64,000 bases of DNA from Peteryoungia algae (lineage in GTDB: Bacteria; Pseudomonadota; Alphaproteobacteria; Rhizobiales; Rhizobiaceae): assembly GCF_030369675.1 (NCBI RefSeq), contig NZ_CP128477.1, positions 930,001 through 994,000 of the forward strand, written 5' to 3'. The position numbers were made by a program, and so were the translations under genes. How positions within the stretch are numbered: the stretch's first letter is position 1; every line of letters starts with the position of its first letter. The notes under the pieces are model-generated. The model worked only from the letters and a program-made list of their open reading frames with translations, had not been told where the DNA came from and did not search any database. Below, one piece after another: positions 19,430-28,743 of this stretch.

Positions 19430-19999
19430 ATGAAGCTCGTTCAACTCGCAACCGCGTTCCTGCTGGCCATCGCCGGCTTCGGTTCCGCTCAGGCTCAGTC
19501 CAACGAGGACTTCCTGACCATCCAGCTGAAGGACGGCCCGGTCGTGATCCAGCTCATGCCGGACGTGGCGCCCAAGCACGTCGCGCAGATCAAGGATCTC
19601 GCCGCCAAGGGCGAATACGACAACGTCGCCTTCCACCGCGTGATCGAGGGTTTCATGGCCCAGACCGGCGATGTCCAGTTCGGCGACATGGAAAACGGTT
19701 TTGAGCCCGGCCGCGCCGGCACCGGTGGCTCCAGCCTGGGTGATATCCCGGCTGAGTTCTCCAGCGTGCCCTTCGAGCGCGGTACGGTCGGCATGGCCCG
19801 CAGCCAGGATCCGAACTCCGCCAATTCGCAGTTCTTCATCATGTTCGCCGAGGGCGGCTTCCTGAACGGCCAGTATACGGTCGTCGGCAAGGTCGTGGCC
19901 GGCATGGAATATGTCGACAAGATCAAGCGTGGCGAAGGCGGCAACGGCGAAGTCGCCGATCCCGACCGCATGATCAAGGTCACCGTCGGTCGCAACTGA
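19430..19999 (+). CDS. Peptidyl-prolyl cis-trans isomerase, cyclophilin type, exported
   Basis: A 189-residue cyclophilin with a signal peptide (MKLVQLATAFLLAIAGFGSAQAQ), so it acts in the periplasm on proline peptide bonds during folding. Catalytic-core motifs are YDNVAFHRVIEGFMAQTGD and GTVGMARSQDPNSANSQFFI. Compared with the adjacent cytoplasmic paralogue, it differs mainly by the signal sequence. GGGAG lies a few bases before the ATG. It follows coaD and precedes the second cyclophilin with a 40-base gap. Confidence 0.92.
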   Translation: MKLVQLATAFLLAIAGFGSAQAQSNEDFLTIQLKDGPVVIQLMPDVAPKHVAQIKDLAAKGEYDNVAFHRVIEGFMAQTGDVQFGDMENGFEPGRAGTGGSSLGDIPAEFSSVPFERGTVGMARSQDPNSANSQFFIMFAEGGFLNGQYTVVGKVVAGMEYVDKIKRGEGGNGEVADPDRMIKVTVGRN

Positions 20000-20039
20000 T
20001 ACACCAAGGGCCAGACGCCCAAATACAAGGAGAAAACCC

Positions 20040-20549
20040 ATGGCCGAGATCAAGGATCCGGAAAACACCATCCTGATGGAAACCACCAAGGGCAAGGTCG
20101 TCATTGCGCTCTTCCCGGACCTGGCCCCCGGCCATGTCGCTCGCATCAAGGAATTGTCGCGCGAAGGTGCCTATGACGGTGTCGTCTTCCACCGCGTCAT
20201 TCCCGATTTCATGGCTCAGACCGGCGACGTCCAGTACGGCAAGAAGGGTGGCGAGAGCTTCAACCCCGGCCGTGCCGGCATGGGCGGCTCTGACAAGCCG
20301 GACCTGAAGGCCGAATTCTCGGCCACGCCGCATGTCCGCGGCACTTGCTCCATGGCCCGTTCGCAGAATCCGAATTCGGCCAACTCGCAGTTCTTCGTCT
20401 GCTTCACCGACGCTCCCTGGCTCAACAAGCAGTATTCCGTCTGGGGCCAGGTCATTGAAGGCATGGACATCATCGATCAGATCAAGAAGGGCGAGCCAGT
20501 CAGCGACCCCGATTCGATCCTGTCGATGAAGGTTGCCGCCGACGCCTGA
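20040..20549 (+). CDS. ppiB: Peptidyl-prolyl cis-trans isomerase, cyclophilin type, cytoplasmic
   Basis: A 169-residue cyclophilin without a signal peptide, hence cytoplasmic. The core is ETTKGKVVIALFPDLAPGHV, YDGVVFHRVIPDFMAQTGD and GTCSMARSQNPNSANSQFFV. It resembles the preceding exported gene closely and probably arose by tandem duplication. An AAGGAGAAAAC ribosome site lies just upstream. A stem-loop follows the stop codon, separating it from queA. Confidence 0.93.
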   Translation: MAEIKDPENTILMETTKGKVVIALFPDLAPGHVARIKELSREGAYDGVVFHRVIPDFMAQTGDVQYGKKGGESFNPGRAGMGGSDKPDLKAEFSATPHVRGTCSMARSQNPNSANSQFFVCFTDAPWLNKQYSVWGQVIEGMDIIDQIKKGEPVSDPDSILSMKVAADA

Positions 20550-20565
20550 TCGGCTTACAGCACAC

Positions 20566-20603
20566 GAAGCCCGCCACGGTGCGCAGCGCCCTGGCGGGTT
20601 TTC
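20566..20603 (+). terminator. Terminator after the cyclophilin genes
   Basis: Arms 20567-20576 and 20592-20601 pair through CCCGCCA/TGGCGGG plus flanking A-T and one G-T pair, ending in TTTT. It may reduce read-through into queA. Confidence 0.6.
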
Positions 20604-20641
20604 GCGTTTAGCCGCGCCATGACAGACCCGAACAGATAACG

Positions 20642-21736
20642 ATGCGTGTAGACCTTTTCGATTTCGATCTTCCGGATGACAACATCGCGCTGAGGCCTGC
20701 AAGCCCGCGTGATCATGCCCGCTTCCTGGTGGTTCGCCCGAATGCGACCCCGGTGCTCGAAGATCACCATGTCTATGATCTGCCGTCCTTTCTGAGGCCT
20801 GGCGATGCGCTCGTGTTCAACGACACCAAGGTGATCCCGGCCCAGCTCGAGGGCATACGGCACCGCGAAGGCGCGGAAGAAATCGCCGTCTCCTGCACGC
20901 TGCATATGCGCGTTGGCGCCAGCCGCTGGAAAGCCTTTGCCAAGCCCGGCAAGCGCATCAAGCCAGGTGACCGCATCGATTTCGGGGTGGGGCAGGGCAA
21001 CAGCGCCGTCTGCCTGCTCGGCTCGCTCGTCGCGACCGTCGCCGAAAAGGGTGACGCCGGCGAGATCGACCTCGCCTTCGACCTCTCCGGCCCCGATCTC
21101 GACCAGGCGATCGCCAGCGTCGGCCATATCCCGCTACCGCCTTATATCGCCGCCAAGCGGCCGGAGGACGGACGAGATCGCGCCGACTACCAGACCATCT
21201 ATGCGCGCGAAGAAGGAGCCGTTGCGGCCCCGACCGCCGGCCTGCATTTCACACCTGACCTCTTCGCCAGGCTCGACGCTGCCGGCATTGAACGCCACTT
21301 CGTCACCTTGCATGTGGGCGCCGGCACCTTCCTGCCGGTCAAGGCGGACGACACGGCCGACCACAAGATGCATCAGGAAATCGGCCATATCGACGCGACC
21401 ACGGCCGCAGCGCTCAGTGCCGTTCGTGCGCGAGGCAACCGCGTCATTGCCGTCGGCACGACTTCGCTTCGCCTGCTCGAAAGTGCCGCCGAGGACAATG
21501 GCCACATCCCCGCCTGGTCGGGTGCGACCGGCATCTTCATCACGCCCGGCTATCGCTTCAAGGCGGTGGACATGCTGATGACCAATTTCCACCTGCCCAA
21601 ATCCACGCTCTTCATGCTGGTCTCCGCCTTTGCTGGCCTCGACACGATGCGCGGCGCCTATGCGCATGCCATCGAGACCGGCTACCGCTTCTACTCCTAC
21701 GGCGATTCCAGCCTGCTCTTCCGGAAAGACGACTGA
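20642..21736 (+). CDS. queA: tRNA preQ1(34) S-adenosylmethionine ribosyltransferase-isomerase
   Basis: A 364-residue enzyme that transfers and isomerises the ribosyl group of SAM onto preQ1 in tRNA to give epoxyqueuosine. Recognisable family blocks are [20 protein letters not shown] at the start, [37 protein letters not shown] [15 protein letters not shown], and the C-terminal [20 protein letters not shown]. Length is typical. It is followed three bases later by tgt, the enzyme acting one step before it, so the pair is a queuosine operon. Confidence 0.97.
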   Translation: MRVDLFDFDLPDDNIALRPASPRDHARFLVVRPNATPVLEDHHVYDLPSFLRPGDALVFNDTKVIPAQLEGIRHREGAEEIAVSCTLHMRVGASRWKAFAKPGKRIKPGDRIDFGVGQGNSAVCLLGSLVATVAEKGDAGEIDLAFDLSGPDLDQAIASVGHIPLPPYIAAKRPEDGRDRADYQTIYAREEGAVAAPTAGLHFTPDLFARLDAAGIERHFVTLHVGAGTFLPVKADDTADHKMHQEIGHIDATTAAALSAVRARGNRVIAVGTTSLRLLESAAEDNGHIPAWSGATGIFITPGYRFKAVDMLMTNFHLPKSTLFMLVSAFAGLDTMRGAYAHAIETGYRFYSYGDSSLLFRKDD

Positions 21737-21739
21737 CCG

Positions 21740-22870
21740 ATGTCCGAGAATTTCACATTCAATCTGAAGGCCACCAGCGGCAAGGCCCGTCTCGGTGAGA
21801 TCACCATGCCGCGCGGTACGATCCGCACTCCAGCCTTCATGCCTGTCGGCACCGTGGGCACGGTCAAGGCCATGTATCTCGACCAGGTCAAGGAAGGCGG
21901 CGCCGACATCATCCTCGGCAACACCTACCACCTGATGCTGCGCCCCGGCCCGGAACGCGTTGCCCGCCTCGGCGGTCTGCATGAACTCATCCGCTGGCCG
22001 GGCCCGATCCTTACCGATTCCGGCGGCTTCCAGGTCATGTCGCTGTCGGGCCTGCGCAAGCTCGACGAGCAGGGCGTCACCTTCAAGAGCCATGTCGACG
22101 GCTCGCTGCATCACATGTCGCCTGAACGATCGATCGAGATCCAGGGACTGCTCGATTCGGATATTCAGATGCAGCTCGACGAATGCGTGGCGCTGCCCAA
22201 TGAACCCCGCGAAATCGAGCGGGCCATGGAACTGTCGCTGCGCTGGGCAGAGCGCTGTCGCGTGGCCTTCGGCACCCAGCCCGGTAAGGCCATGTTCGGC
22301 ATCGTCCAGGGCGGCGACCAGCCTGCGCTCCGCATCCGCTCGGCCGAAGGCCTGAAGCAGCTCGACCTCAAGGGCTATTCCATCGGCGGCCTCGCCGTTG
22401 GAGAGCCGCAAGCCGTCATGTTGGAAATGCTCGGTATCACGCTTCCGGTCCTGCCGACGGAAAAGCCACGATATCTGATGGGCGTCGGCACACCGGACGA
22501 CATGCTGAAATCCGTCGCCGAAGGCATCGACATGTTCGACTGTGTCATGCCGACAAGGTCTGGCCGCCATGGCCTTGCCTTCACGCGGCGCGGCAAGGTG
22601 AACATCCGCAACGCCCGCCATGCCGAAGACATGCGCCCGCTCGACGAGCAATCCTCCTGCCCGGCGGCCCGCGATTATTCGCGTGCCTATCTGCACCACC
22701 TTGTGCGCTCGAACGAGGCTCTCGGCGGGATGCTGCTCTCCTGGAACAATCTGAGCTATTATCAGGAACTGATGCAGGGCATCCGCCAGTCCATCGCCGA
22801 GAACCGCTTCGAGGATTTCAAGGCCGAAACCATCGAGACCTGGGCGCGCGGCGACATCGACCCGAAGTGA
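21740..22870 (+). CDS. tgt: tRNA-guanine(34) transglycosylase
   Basis: A 376-residue TIM-barrel enzyme that swaps guanine 34 for preQ1 in GUN-anticodon tRNAs. Conserved pieces are [27 protein letters not shown] with the catalytic-site aspartate, the second aspartate in [13 protein letters not shown], and the C-terminal [16 protein letters not shown]. The zinc-site segment is unusual: where E. coli has Cys-x-Cys-x2-Cys before [10 protein letters not shown], this protein reads [12 protein letters not shown], keeping only the middle cysteine plus the later histidine. The start codon lies three bases after queA, so translation is probably coupled. Confidence 0.96.
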   Translation: MSENFTFNLKATSGKARLGEITMPRGTIRTPAFMPVGTVGTVKAMYLDQVKEGGADIILGNTYHLMLRPGPERVARLGGLHELIRWPGPILTDSGGFQVMSLSGLRKLDEQGVTFKSHVDGSLHHMSPERSIEIQGLLDSDIQMQLDECVALPNEPREIERAMELSLRWAERCRVAFGTQPGKAMFGIVQGGDQPALRIRSAEGLKQLDLKGYSIGGLAVGEPQAVMLEMLGITLPVLPTEKPRYLMGVGTPDDMLKSVAEGIDMFDCVMPTRSGRHGLAFTRRGKVNIRNARHAEDMRPLDEQSSCPAARDYSRAYLHHLVRSNEALGGMLLSWNNLSYYQELMQGIRQSIAENRFEDFKAETIETWARGDIDPK

Positions 22871-22913
22871 TTGGCGCAGAGGGGCAGGGCAGCGTTTGTC
22901 CTGTCCGCGACCC

Positions 22914-23360
22914 TCAGATGCCTTGACTGTTGGTCTCGCGCATTATCCGCACGCCATTGATCGCAAACTGCCCATTACGCTGCCGCTTCAGTTCGTAATA
23001 CACCGCCCAGTCCTTTCCGTCGGGCGCCGAGATCAGGACTTCCTGATAGGCGATCGTCCCGTCGGGCGAGACCTGGTTGCGCCCAAACGCGTAATTGCCC
23101 GGCCGGTAAACCGGCGCGTAGCTTTTTTTCACCATCTCGAAGAAGCGTTCCGCGTTCGGAAACACCGACTTGATCTCCGGCGACGCAAACGAGTACGCGG
23201 TCGTCGCATCATCGTTGAGAAAGGCGGTGATCTGTTGTTCGATCACATCCTTGGCGAGACCGGCGACACCAATGCTTTCCTCCTGCTGGGCGAAGGCCGG
23301 GGCATTGAGAATGCCGGCCACGAGAAAGATCGCAATTCCAATTCGCATGCGCATCATCAT
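22914..23360 (-). CDS. DUF4864 domain-containing exported protein
   Basis: A 148-residue secreted protein with signal peptide (MRIGIAIFLVAGILNAPAFA) and the DUF4864 pattern: VIEQQITAFLNDDATTAYSFASPEIK, FPNAERFFEMVKKSYAPVYRP, and a C-terminal YELKRQRNGQFAINGVRI. The family is widespread in alphaproteobacteria, with no known function; the fold is predicted NTF2-like. There are four methionine codons near the start; any of the first ones could be used. It faces tgt convergently and seems monocistronic. Confidence 0.82.
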   Translation of the reverse strand: MMMRMRIGIAIFLVAGILNAPAFAQQEESIGVAGLAKDVIEQQITAFLNDDATTAYSFASPEIKSVFPNAERFFEMVKKSYAPVYRPGNYAFGRNQVSPDGTIAYQEVLISAPDGKDWAVYYELKRQRNGQFAINGVRIMRETNSQGI

Positions 23361-23462
23361 CCCCTTGCTTTAGAAAGTCCGAAACAAAAGGATAGGCGGA
23401 TTCGTGACGATGAAAAGACCGTTCAAGTGGAAGTGAGCGCGTTTGCCCTCACATGAAGGGCA

Positions 23463-24737
23463 TCACCGGTACCAGAGTGTGGGCAGGTAGAGCGTCAGTT
23501 GCGGGAACACCGTGATCAGCAGCAACACCGTCATCAGAGGGATGAGGAATGGCGCGGTCGCTCTCACGGTCTTCTCGATTGAGAGGTTGGATACCCTCGC
23601 CAGCACGAACAGGACCATGCCGATCGGTGGTGTGATGAGGCCGATCATCAGGTTGAGCACCATCACCACGCCGAACTGAACCGGGTCGATACCGACATGC
23701 AGGACGGCCGGCATCAGGATCGGGACGAGAATGGAGATCGCCGCAATCGTTTCCATGAAGCAGCCGACGATCAGGATGATGACGTTGATGATCAGCAGCA
23801 GCATGATCGGATCGTCGGTGATTGTCAGCAGGAGTTCCGTGAATTGCGCCGTCACCTGGGTGACCGTCAGGACCCAGCCGAACAGCGAGGCTGCGGCAAC
23901 GATGACCAGCACCGAGGCGGTTGTTTCGATCGTCTGGATCGTGATCTGGTAGAAACGTTTCACCGACAAGGTGCGGTACACGACGAAGCCGAGGATGAGA
24001 GCCCAGGCGCAGGCGGCGATCGCCGCCTCTGTCGGAGTGAATGCACCCGTCGCGATGCCGCCGATGATGATCGCAGGCGTGAGCAGGGCCGGCACGGCAT
24101 TCAGGGCACTTCTCGCCAGGACCCGCAATCTGAACGCCTGATCGGCGCCGATCTTGTGCCGCCATGAATACCAGGTGATGTAGGCCATCAGCGAGCCTGC
24201 CATCAGCAGGCCCGGAATGAAGCCCGCCGCAAACAACTGCCCAATGGAGACATTGGCCATGACGCCGAAGATCACCATCGGCAGGGACGGGGGGATGATC
24301 GGCCCGATGGTCGAGGATGCAGCTGTCACGCCGACCGCGAGATGGTCGTTGTATCCCCGGTCCCGCATCGCCTTGACCTCGATCGTCCCGAGCCCGCCGG
24401 CATCGGCCACAGCCGCGCCCGACATGCCCGCAAAAATGACCGATGCGATCACGTTGACATGGCCAAGCCCGCCCTTCAGCCAGCCGACAGCCGCCGTGGC
24501 AAAGTCGAAGATCCGGTTCGTAATGCCGGCGGAATTCATCAGATTGCCCGCCAGAATGAAGAAGGGAACGGCAATCAGCGGAAAGCTGTCAACGCCACCC
24601 ACCATTCGGTGGAGCACGACGAAATCCGGCAGGTTTCCAATGAAATGTGTATAGGCAAGGGATGCACCACCCAACGCCACAAAGACAGGCACGCTGACCA
24701 GCAGCAGCCCGAAGAACACCATGAGAAGCAGGACCAT
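23463..24737 (-). CDS. TRAP transporter large permease (DctM-like)
   Basis: A 424-residue membrane protein with about twelve hydrophobic segments, typical of the DctM subunit. Visible pieces are the N-terminal PLIAVPFFILAGNLMNSAGIT, FAGMSGAAVADAGGLGTIEVKAM, TAASSTIGPIIPPSLPMVIFG and the C-terminal GLITPPIGMVLFVLARVS. With the small permease and binding protein it imports an organic acid using a sodium gradient. It is last in the dctP-dctQ-dctM order on the minus strand, nine bases after the small permease. Confidence 0.93.
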   Translation of the reverse strand: MVLLLMVFFGLLLVSVPVFVALGGASLAYTHFIGNLPDFVVLHRMVGGVDSFPLIAVPFFILAGNLMNSAGITNRIFDFATAAVGWLKGGLGHVNVIASVIFAGMSGAAVADAGGLGTIEVKAMRDRGYNDHLAVGVTAASSTIGPIIPPSLPMVIFGVMANVSIGQLFAAGFIPGLLMAGSLMAYITWYSWRHKIGADQAFRLRVLARSALNAVPALLTPAIIIGGIATGAFTPTEAAIAACAWALILGFVVYRTLSVKRFYQITIQTIETTASVLVIVAAASLFGWVLTVTQVTAQFTELLLTITDDPIMLLLIINVIILIVGCFMETIAAISILVPILMPAVLHVGIDPVQFGVVMVLNLMIGLITPPIGMVLFVLARVSNLSIEKTVRATAPFLIPLMTVLLLITVFPQLTLYLPTLWYR

Positions 24738-24746
24738 CGACAGACC

Positions 24747-25304
24747 TCAATCGAAAATCTGCGACGGGTCCGAAACCGGATCCCAGCCGCGCTTGGCATT
24801 GGAAATGAGAGCCTGAACCGCCCGCCAGAGCATAAGCAGGCAGCCAACGAGCACGCCGCCATAAACCACGCTCATTGACACGTCGATCACGGTCATCCGC
24901 TGGATCATCATGCGTTGGGTCAGGTTCCAGGCGAACCAGACCAGCAGGATGACGAAGCCCAGCGTGATCATGTCGGCCACGAACCGCAACACCCTTGCAA
25001 CGTTCGGCGGCATCATGTCCACGATCACTTCTACCGCGATATTGGTACGCCGCCGGAAGACGATCGCTGCCCCGAAAAAGGTCACCCAGATCAACAGATA
25101 GCGGCCGATCTCCTCGGTCCAGGCGACCGAGTCATTCAGCACATAGCGGCTGAAGAATTGCAGAAAGGTGACGCCGCCCAGGATCCAGAACAGGCAGAAG
25201 GCGAGAACGTCATCGATTCTGAAAATGAGCGGCGGATCGGCCTCGTCCTCGACATGCAGGATGGCGGCTGGCGTTGCAGCCTCGTCTTGCGGCTCGTGTG
25301 TCAT
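24747..25304 (-). CDS. TRAP transporter small permease (DctQ-like)
   Basis: A 185-residue protein with four hydrophobic helices, the DctQ topology. Typical features are TFLQFFSRYVLNDSVAWTEE, LLIWVTFFGAAIVFRRRTNIAVE, and the C-terminal VYGGVLVGCLLMLWRAVQ. The N-terminal ~30 residues form an acidic cytoplasmic extension. It pairs with DctM immediately downstream and follows the binding-protein gene after 87 bases that include a small GGGG/CCCC hairpin. Confidence 0.9.
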   Translation of the reverse strand: MTHEPQDEAATPAAILHVEDEADPPLIFRIDDVLAFCLFWILGGVTFLQFFSRYVLNDSVAWTEEIGRYLLIWVTFFGAAIVFRRRTNIAVEVIVDMMPPNVARVLRFVADMITLGFVILLVWFAWNLTQRMMIQRMTVIDVSMSVVYGGVLVGCLLMLWRAVQALISNAKRGWDPVSDPSQIFD

Positions 25305-25391
25305 GCGCTGTCTCCGCGCTGGCTGGCATCGAAGCGGCTGCGGCGCATCGCGCCACAGCCAATTCCCGCGAGGGGGTTAGCCCCAAAGGGG

Positions 25392-26378
25392 TCAGAGCGC
25401 CTGCAGCGCGTCATACTGCTCCTGTGACCAGCCGGCGCCGGACTCAGGATCGTTGTGCAGTGGTACTGCAGCATCGATGAACGGCTTGCGATCGATCTCG
25501 ACCACCGTCTTTCCGAGCGTCCGGAATTCGTCGGCAAGACGGCCCTCCGAGGCGCGGATGTCTGCGGTCGCCCGCGAAGCCGCTTCCTTCAAGACTTCGT
25601 CCATGATCGTCTTCTGCTCGTCCGACAGTTGCGCCATCACATGGCCGCCGACGATGGTCAGCAGCGATTCCGTGATGTGACCGGTCAGCATGATATGGCT
25701 TTGAACTTCGTAGAATTTCTTGGCCATGATCGTCGGCAGAGGGTTTTCCTGCCCGTCAACCGTACCCTGCTGCAGGGCGAGATAGACTTCGGCGAAAGCG
25801 ATCGGTGTCGCATTCGCGCCGACGGATTTGGTGAACATCAGGAAAAGCGGGGCAGGCGGCACGCGCAATTTCATGCCCTTCATGTCTTCTGGCTTGGTCA
25901 CCTCGCGGTTGGCGGTCAGGTGCCGCTGGCCGTAATAGGTGAGGGCATGCACCTTGTGACCTGTGGCACTGTCATACCCGCCTGCGATCTCCTTGAAGAG
26001 GTCGCTGTCGCGATAAGCCTGCCAATGGTCGAAATCCCGCAGGATGAACGGCGCATTGGAGATCGCGATCGGCTTGTGGATCGCGCCGGCAAAGGCCACG
26101 CCCGTATAGATGATGTCGACGGTCCCGAGGCCGAGACCTTCATTGATCTGGTTTTCATTGCCGAGCTGTGAGGCGGGGAAGACCGAGATTGAGATCTCGC
26201 CATTGGTCCGCTTCTTGATTTCCTCGGCCGCCCATACCGCCTGGTTGTGATAGGGTTCGCTCGTCTCGTAGACATGCGCCCATTTCAATTCCATGGCCGA
26301 CTGCGCCGGTCCTGCGAAGATGCCAGCCAAAGTGAGTGTTGCGATTGCGAGCGAAGCGCCCCTGCGGGTCAGTTTCAT
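25392..26378 (-). CDS. TRAP transporter substrate-binding protein (DctP family)
   Basis: A 328-residue periplasmic receptor. The signal peptide is followed by the mature DctP fold: LKWAHVYETSEPYHNQAVWAAEE, FPASQLGNENQINEGLGLGTVD, the conserved arginine motif MKGMKLRVPPAPL that ligates substrate carboxylates, and FAEVYLALQQGTVDGQENPL. Ligands are usually C4 or sugar acids; this one cannot be assigned. Start MKLTRRG at 26378 has GGAGG upstream. It heads the TRAP operon and is preceded by a 450-base region with candidate operators. Confidence 0.92.
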   Translation of the reverse strand: MKLTRRGASLAIATLTLAGIFAGPAQSAMELKWAHVYETSEPYHNQAVWAAEEIKKRTNGEISISVFPASQLGNENQINEGLGLGTVDIIYTGVAFAGAIHKPIAISNAPFILRDFDHWQAYRDSDLFKEIAGGYDSATGHKVHALTYYGQRHLTANREVTKPEDMKGMKLRVPPAPLFLMFTKSVGANATPIAFAEVYLALQQGTVDGQENPLPTIMAKKFYEVQSHIMLTGHITESLLTIVGGHVMAQLSDEQKTIMDEVLKEAASRATADIRASEGRLADEFRTLGKTVVEIDRKPFIDAAVPLHNDPESGAGWSQEQYDALQAL

Positions 26379-26832
26379 GATCAGTCCTCCCAATGCCGGC
26401 GGTCCCGGCCGTTCCTCCGAATGATCGTCCAGTCGCGCACTTCAGCGGCACTTCGCCTGGCGCTGGCGTCCCGCGTGCCTCCACATGCGTACCCCCTGTC
26501 CGTGGCCGGGACGCGAACTGCGTCACACCCAACCTGTCGTACAAGTAAATCGAGCGCTGGGCATGGTCAACAGACAACTGAAATTGCCTGGCATTTGCTG
26601 GGGCATTTGCGGCTGCCGTCCCAAAAGGAGCGCGGCGGACAGGGCCGTTGCTTCGGGCGCTCCGGTCGCAATACGCGCAGCGAGACGCATTCTCCGAAAC
26701 CGATCCCACGACGATAGTCTGTCGTAGAGTGGCGGGTAGGGTGCTCGACAGCCCCTGCACCATGCCTTGCTCGCCGCCCAAAATGCGCTAGAAGGCTTGG
26801 ATGCCTTTAGAACCGCAACGGATCCCCTGAGT
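26379..26832. other. Intergenic region upstream of the TRAP operon
   Basis: No convincing gene is seen in these 454 bases. An imperfect dyad at 26532-26546 (ACCTGT-CGT-ACAAGT) resembles FadR-subfamily GntR operators (TNGTNNNACNA, one mismatch on the minus strand). CTGTCGTA recurs at 26719-26726. GGCATTTGC occurs twice, at 26589-26597 and 26601-26609. No GntR gene lies nearby. Confidence 0.4.
26532..26546 (-). promoter_or_regulatory. Candidate GntR-type operator upstream of dctP
   Basis: Imperfect inverted repeat with core TTGT-ACG-ACAG read on the minus strand, about 155 bases upstream of the binding-protein start. GntR/FCD regulators commonly control TRAP transporters for sugar acids, but the identity of the regulator here is inference. 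Confidence 0.35.
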
Positions 26833-27588
26833 ATGCGTCTCTTCCTCGGATCCGATTTCCACGTTGATTATCAGGAGAACCTGGATTGGTTGCGCGCACT
26901 CTCGCGCTCCGAATTCACCGACGACGTTCTGATCGTGGCCGGAGACCTCTCGGACGAGATTGATCTCGTGAAGGCTTGTTTCGACGAACTGCTGCCGCGT
27001 TACGCCAAGCTCGTCTTTCTGCCCGGCAATCACGACCTCTGGACGTCGCGCAGCGGGAAGGGGCCGTCATTCGACAAGTTCGAGACGCTCAATGCGCTCT
27101 GCCGGGGCTACGGCATCGAGACCGGGCCGCTCGCGGTCGGCCGGACGCTTATCGTCCCTTTGCTTGCCTGGTATGATTATTCCTTTGGCGAGCCCGGACC
27201 CACCATCCGGCGCGGCTGGATGGATTTCTACAAGTGCAACTGGCAAGGCCTGACACCGCCGGAGGTCGCCGCCCGGTTCGACGCGATGAACGTGATCCCG
27301 GAGACATCAGGCTTCGAAGCGGTCTATAGCGTCTCGCATTTCGTGCCGCGCCTCGATCTCATGCCGGCGCGCTATCCGGAGAAACACAAGGCTCTGTTTC
27401 CGGTGCTCGGCACCGACCGTCTGGAAGCCCAGATCCGCCGGCTCGGCTCGTCGAAGCATTTCTACGGACACAGCCACCTGAACCGCAACAAGGTGATCGA
27501 CGGCGTGACCTATATCAACAACGCATTCGGCTATCCTTCGGAGGCAGAGATCTCGGCCAAGACCATCCTGCATGTCGCGGATCTCTGA
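26833..27588 (+). CDS. Metallophosphoesterase
   Basis: A 251-residue calcineurin-like phosphoesterase. The dimetal site is intact: DFHVD (D-x-H) near residue 9, VAGDLSD (GD), FLPGNHDLW (GNHD), and the C-terminal YGHSHLNRNKVIDGV (GHxH). Such enzymes cleave phosphomonoesters or phosphodiesters; the natural substrate is not clear. The ATG at 26833 (MRLFLGSDFH) is chosen because the upstream 22 codons carry no family similarity. It faces the DeoR regulator convergently. Confidence 0.9.
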   Translation: MRLFLGSDFHVDYQENLDWLRALSRSEFTDDVLIVAGDLSDEIDLVKACFDELLPRYAKLVFLPGNHDLWTSRSGKGPSFDKFETLNALCRGYGIETGPLAVGRTLIVPLLAWYDYSFGEPGPTIRRGWMDFYKCNWQGLTPPEVAARFDAMNVIPETSGFEAVYSVSHFVPRLDLMPARYPEKHKALFPVLGTDRLEAQIRRLGSSKHFYGHSHLNRNKVIDGVTYINNAFGYPSEAEISAKTILHVADL

Positions 27589-27645
27589 GGGCCGAGGGAA
27601 TGCCAAGTGAGCGCCGACATCACCACATACAAAGATCGCATAAGA

Positions 27646-27665
27646 TAGATTATGGAACTAATCTA
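27646..27665. repeat. AT-rich perfect inverted repeat
   Basis: TAGATTA-TGGAAC-TAATCTA, seven-base arms with six-base spacer, in the 150 bases between the convergent metallophosphoesterase and DeoR genes. There is no adjoining T run, so it is either a weak terminator or a protein-binding site. Confidence 0.4.
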
Positions 27666-27738
27666 CATATAGAGATGGTAGGCATTTTAGGCTGCGGCAG
27701 TCGGTCAGCCCTCGACAATTGAAAGCCGATAAGGCTTG

Positions 27739-28494
27739 TCACGCAATCAACAGCCGCGCACCGGCATCAGCGATGGCCTGGGCGATTTCGGCCGACGGCG
27801 CTTTGTCTGTCGCAAGCTCGGAGATCGCCTCGAAGCCGCAAACGCGCACGAGCCCATCGCGGCCGAATTTGCTGTGATCGGTAACGACAAGCGTTCGCTG
27901 CCCGCGCATCAGGACCGTGCGGGCGAATTCCGCTTCTTCGAGATCATAGTCCATCATGCCATGTGTGTTGACCGCGCCGGTCGAGATGATGGCATGGGTC
28001 ACGGAGAAGCGACTGATGAAGTCGATCGCCGTACTGCCGAAGGCCGCACCATTGTCGCTGCGCAATTCTCCGCCTGCCATATAGACCCGGTTATCGTTCA
28101 AGGTCGCCAGGGTCCGGGCAATGTCGGAGGAATTTGTAACGATCGTCAGGCGTCGGTGACCGATCAGTTCCCGCGCCAGGAAGCTCGTCGTGGTGCCTGT
28201 ATCCAGCATGATGGAATCGCCGTCCCGGATCGTTGCTGCCACGGCCGCAGCAATCCCCCGTTTCGCCTCGCTGTTCTCACGCATTCGTCTCTCGAACGGC
28301 GCTTCGCCGATCGTCGACGCAAGGCCGACGGCGCCATGCATCTTGATCAGGGAGCCGCTGTCGGCCAACGGCTTGATGTCGCGCCGGATCGTCTCCAGCG
28401 ACACATCGAGTTTACGTGCCAGGAGCGACAGGGCCACGCTTCCTTCGTGCTCCAGCACCCGCATGATTTCCCGCTGTCGCTTTGAAGGCGGCAT
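27739..28494 (-). CDS. DeoR/GlpR family transcriptional regulator
   Basis: A 251-residue regulator. Residues 1-60 are the DeoR winged helix-turn-helix (RQREIMRVLEHEGSVALSLLARKLDVSLETIRRDI); the rest is the DeoR C-terminal sensor with LDTGTTTSFLARELIGHRRLTIVTNS and the late VTDHSKFGRDGLVRV. Sensor domains of this family usually bind phosphorylated small molecules such as sugar phosphates. It is transcribed away from the large ABC-transporter/flavoprotein operon and is the obvious candidate to control it. Start at 28494 has GGGGAGAG seven bases upstream. Confidence 0.9.
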   Translation of the reverse strand: MPPSKRQREIMRVLEHEGSVALSLLARKLDVSLETIRRDIKPLADSGSLIKMHGAVGLASTIGEAPFERRMRENSEAKRGIAAAVAATIRDGDSIMLDTGTTTSFLARELIGHRRLTIVTNSSDIARTLATLNDNRVYMAGGELRSDNGAAFGSTAIDFISRFSVTHAIISTGAVNTHGMMDYDLEEAEFARTVLMRGQRTLVVTDHSKFGRDGLVRVCGFEAISELATDKAPSAEIAQAIADAGARLLIA

Positions 28495-28562
28495 GACGCT
28501 CTCTCCCCACACCCAATGTTACGGCCGCTCGATAGCGCGCCATGCGTCCAGTCGCAACCAAT

Positions 28563-28613
28563 TACCACACATTCGGTCAAAAAAGCACAAAATGCCACAA
28601 ATCGACATTGACA
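28563..28613 (+). promoter_or_regulatory. Promoter/operator region of the DeoR-divergent operon
   Basis: Two CCACA-[C/A]-AT copies 30 bases apart (TACCACACATT from 28563 and TGCCACAAATC from 28593), with a related GCACAAAAT between them at 28585, make a candidate regulator site. TTGACA at 28608-28613 could be a -35 box, but the -10 region is poor, so an activator may be needed. Confidence 0.35.
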
Positions 28614-28743
28614 AGTCCGTACGCTTGATCCGAGACTGACGTCATACACACGCTCGTCATCAGATATGAAAAATACGGGGAACGACGACCGGGTGCCTTG
28701 CCAGTTCTATGGATTTTCAACGGGCTCTACTGGGAGAACTCGA

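Noticed and set aside
26155..26781. 208-codon minus-strand frame upstream of dctP
   Set aside because: Overlaps the dctP start, lacks family resemblance and looks like an out-of-frame shadow plus intergenic DNA.
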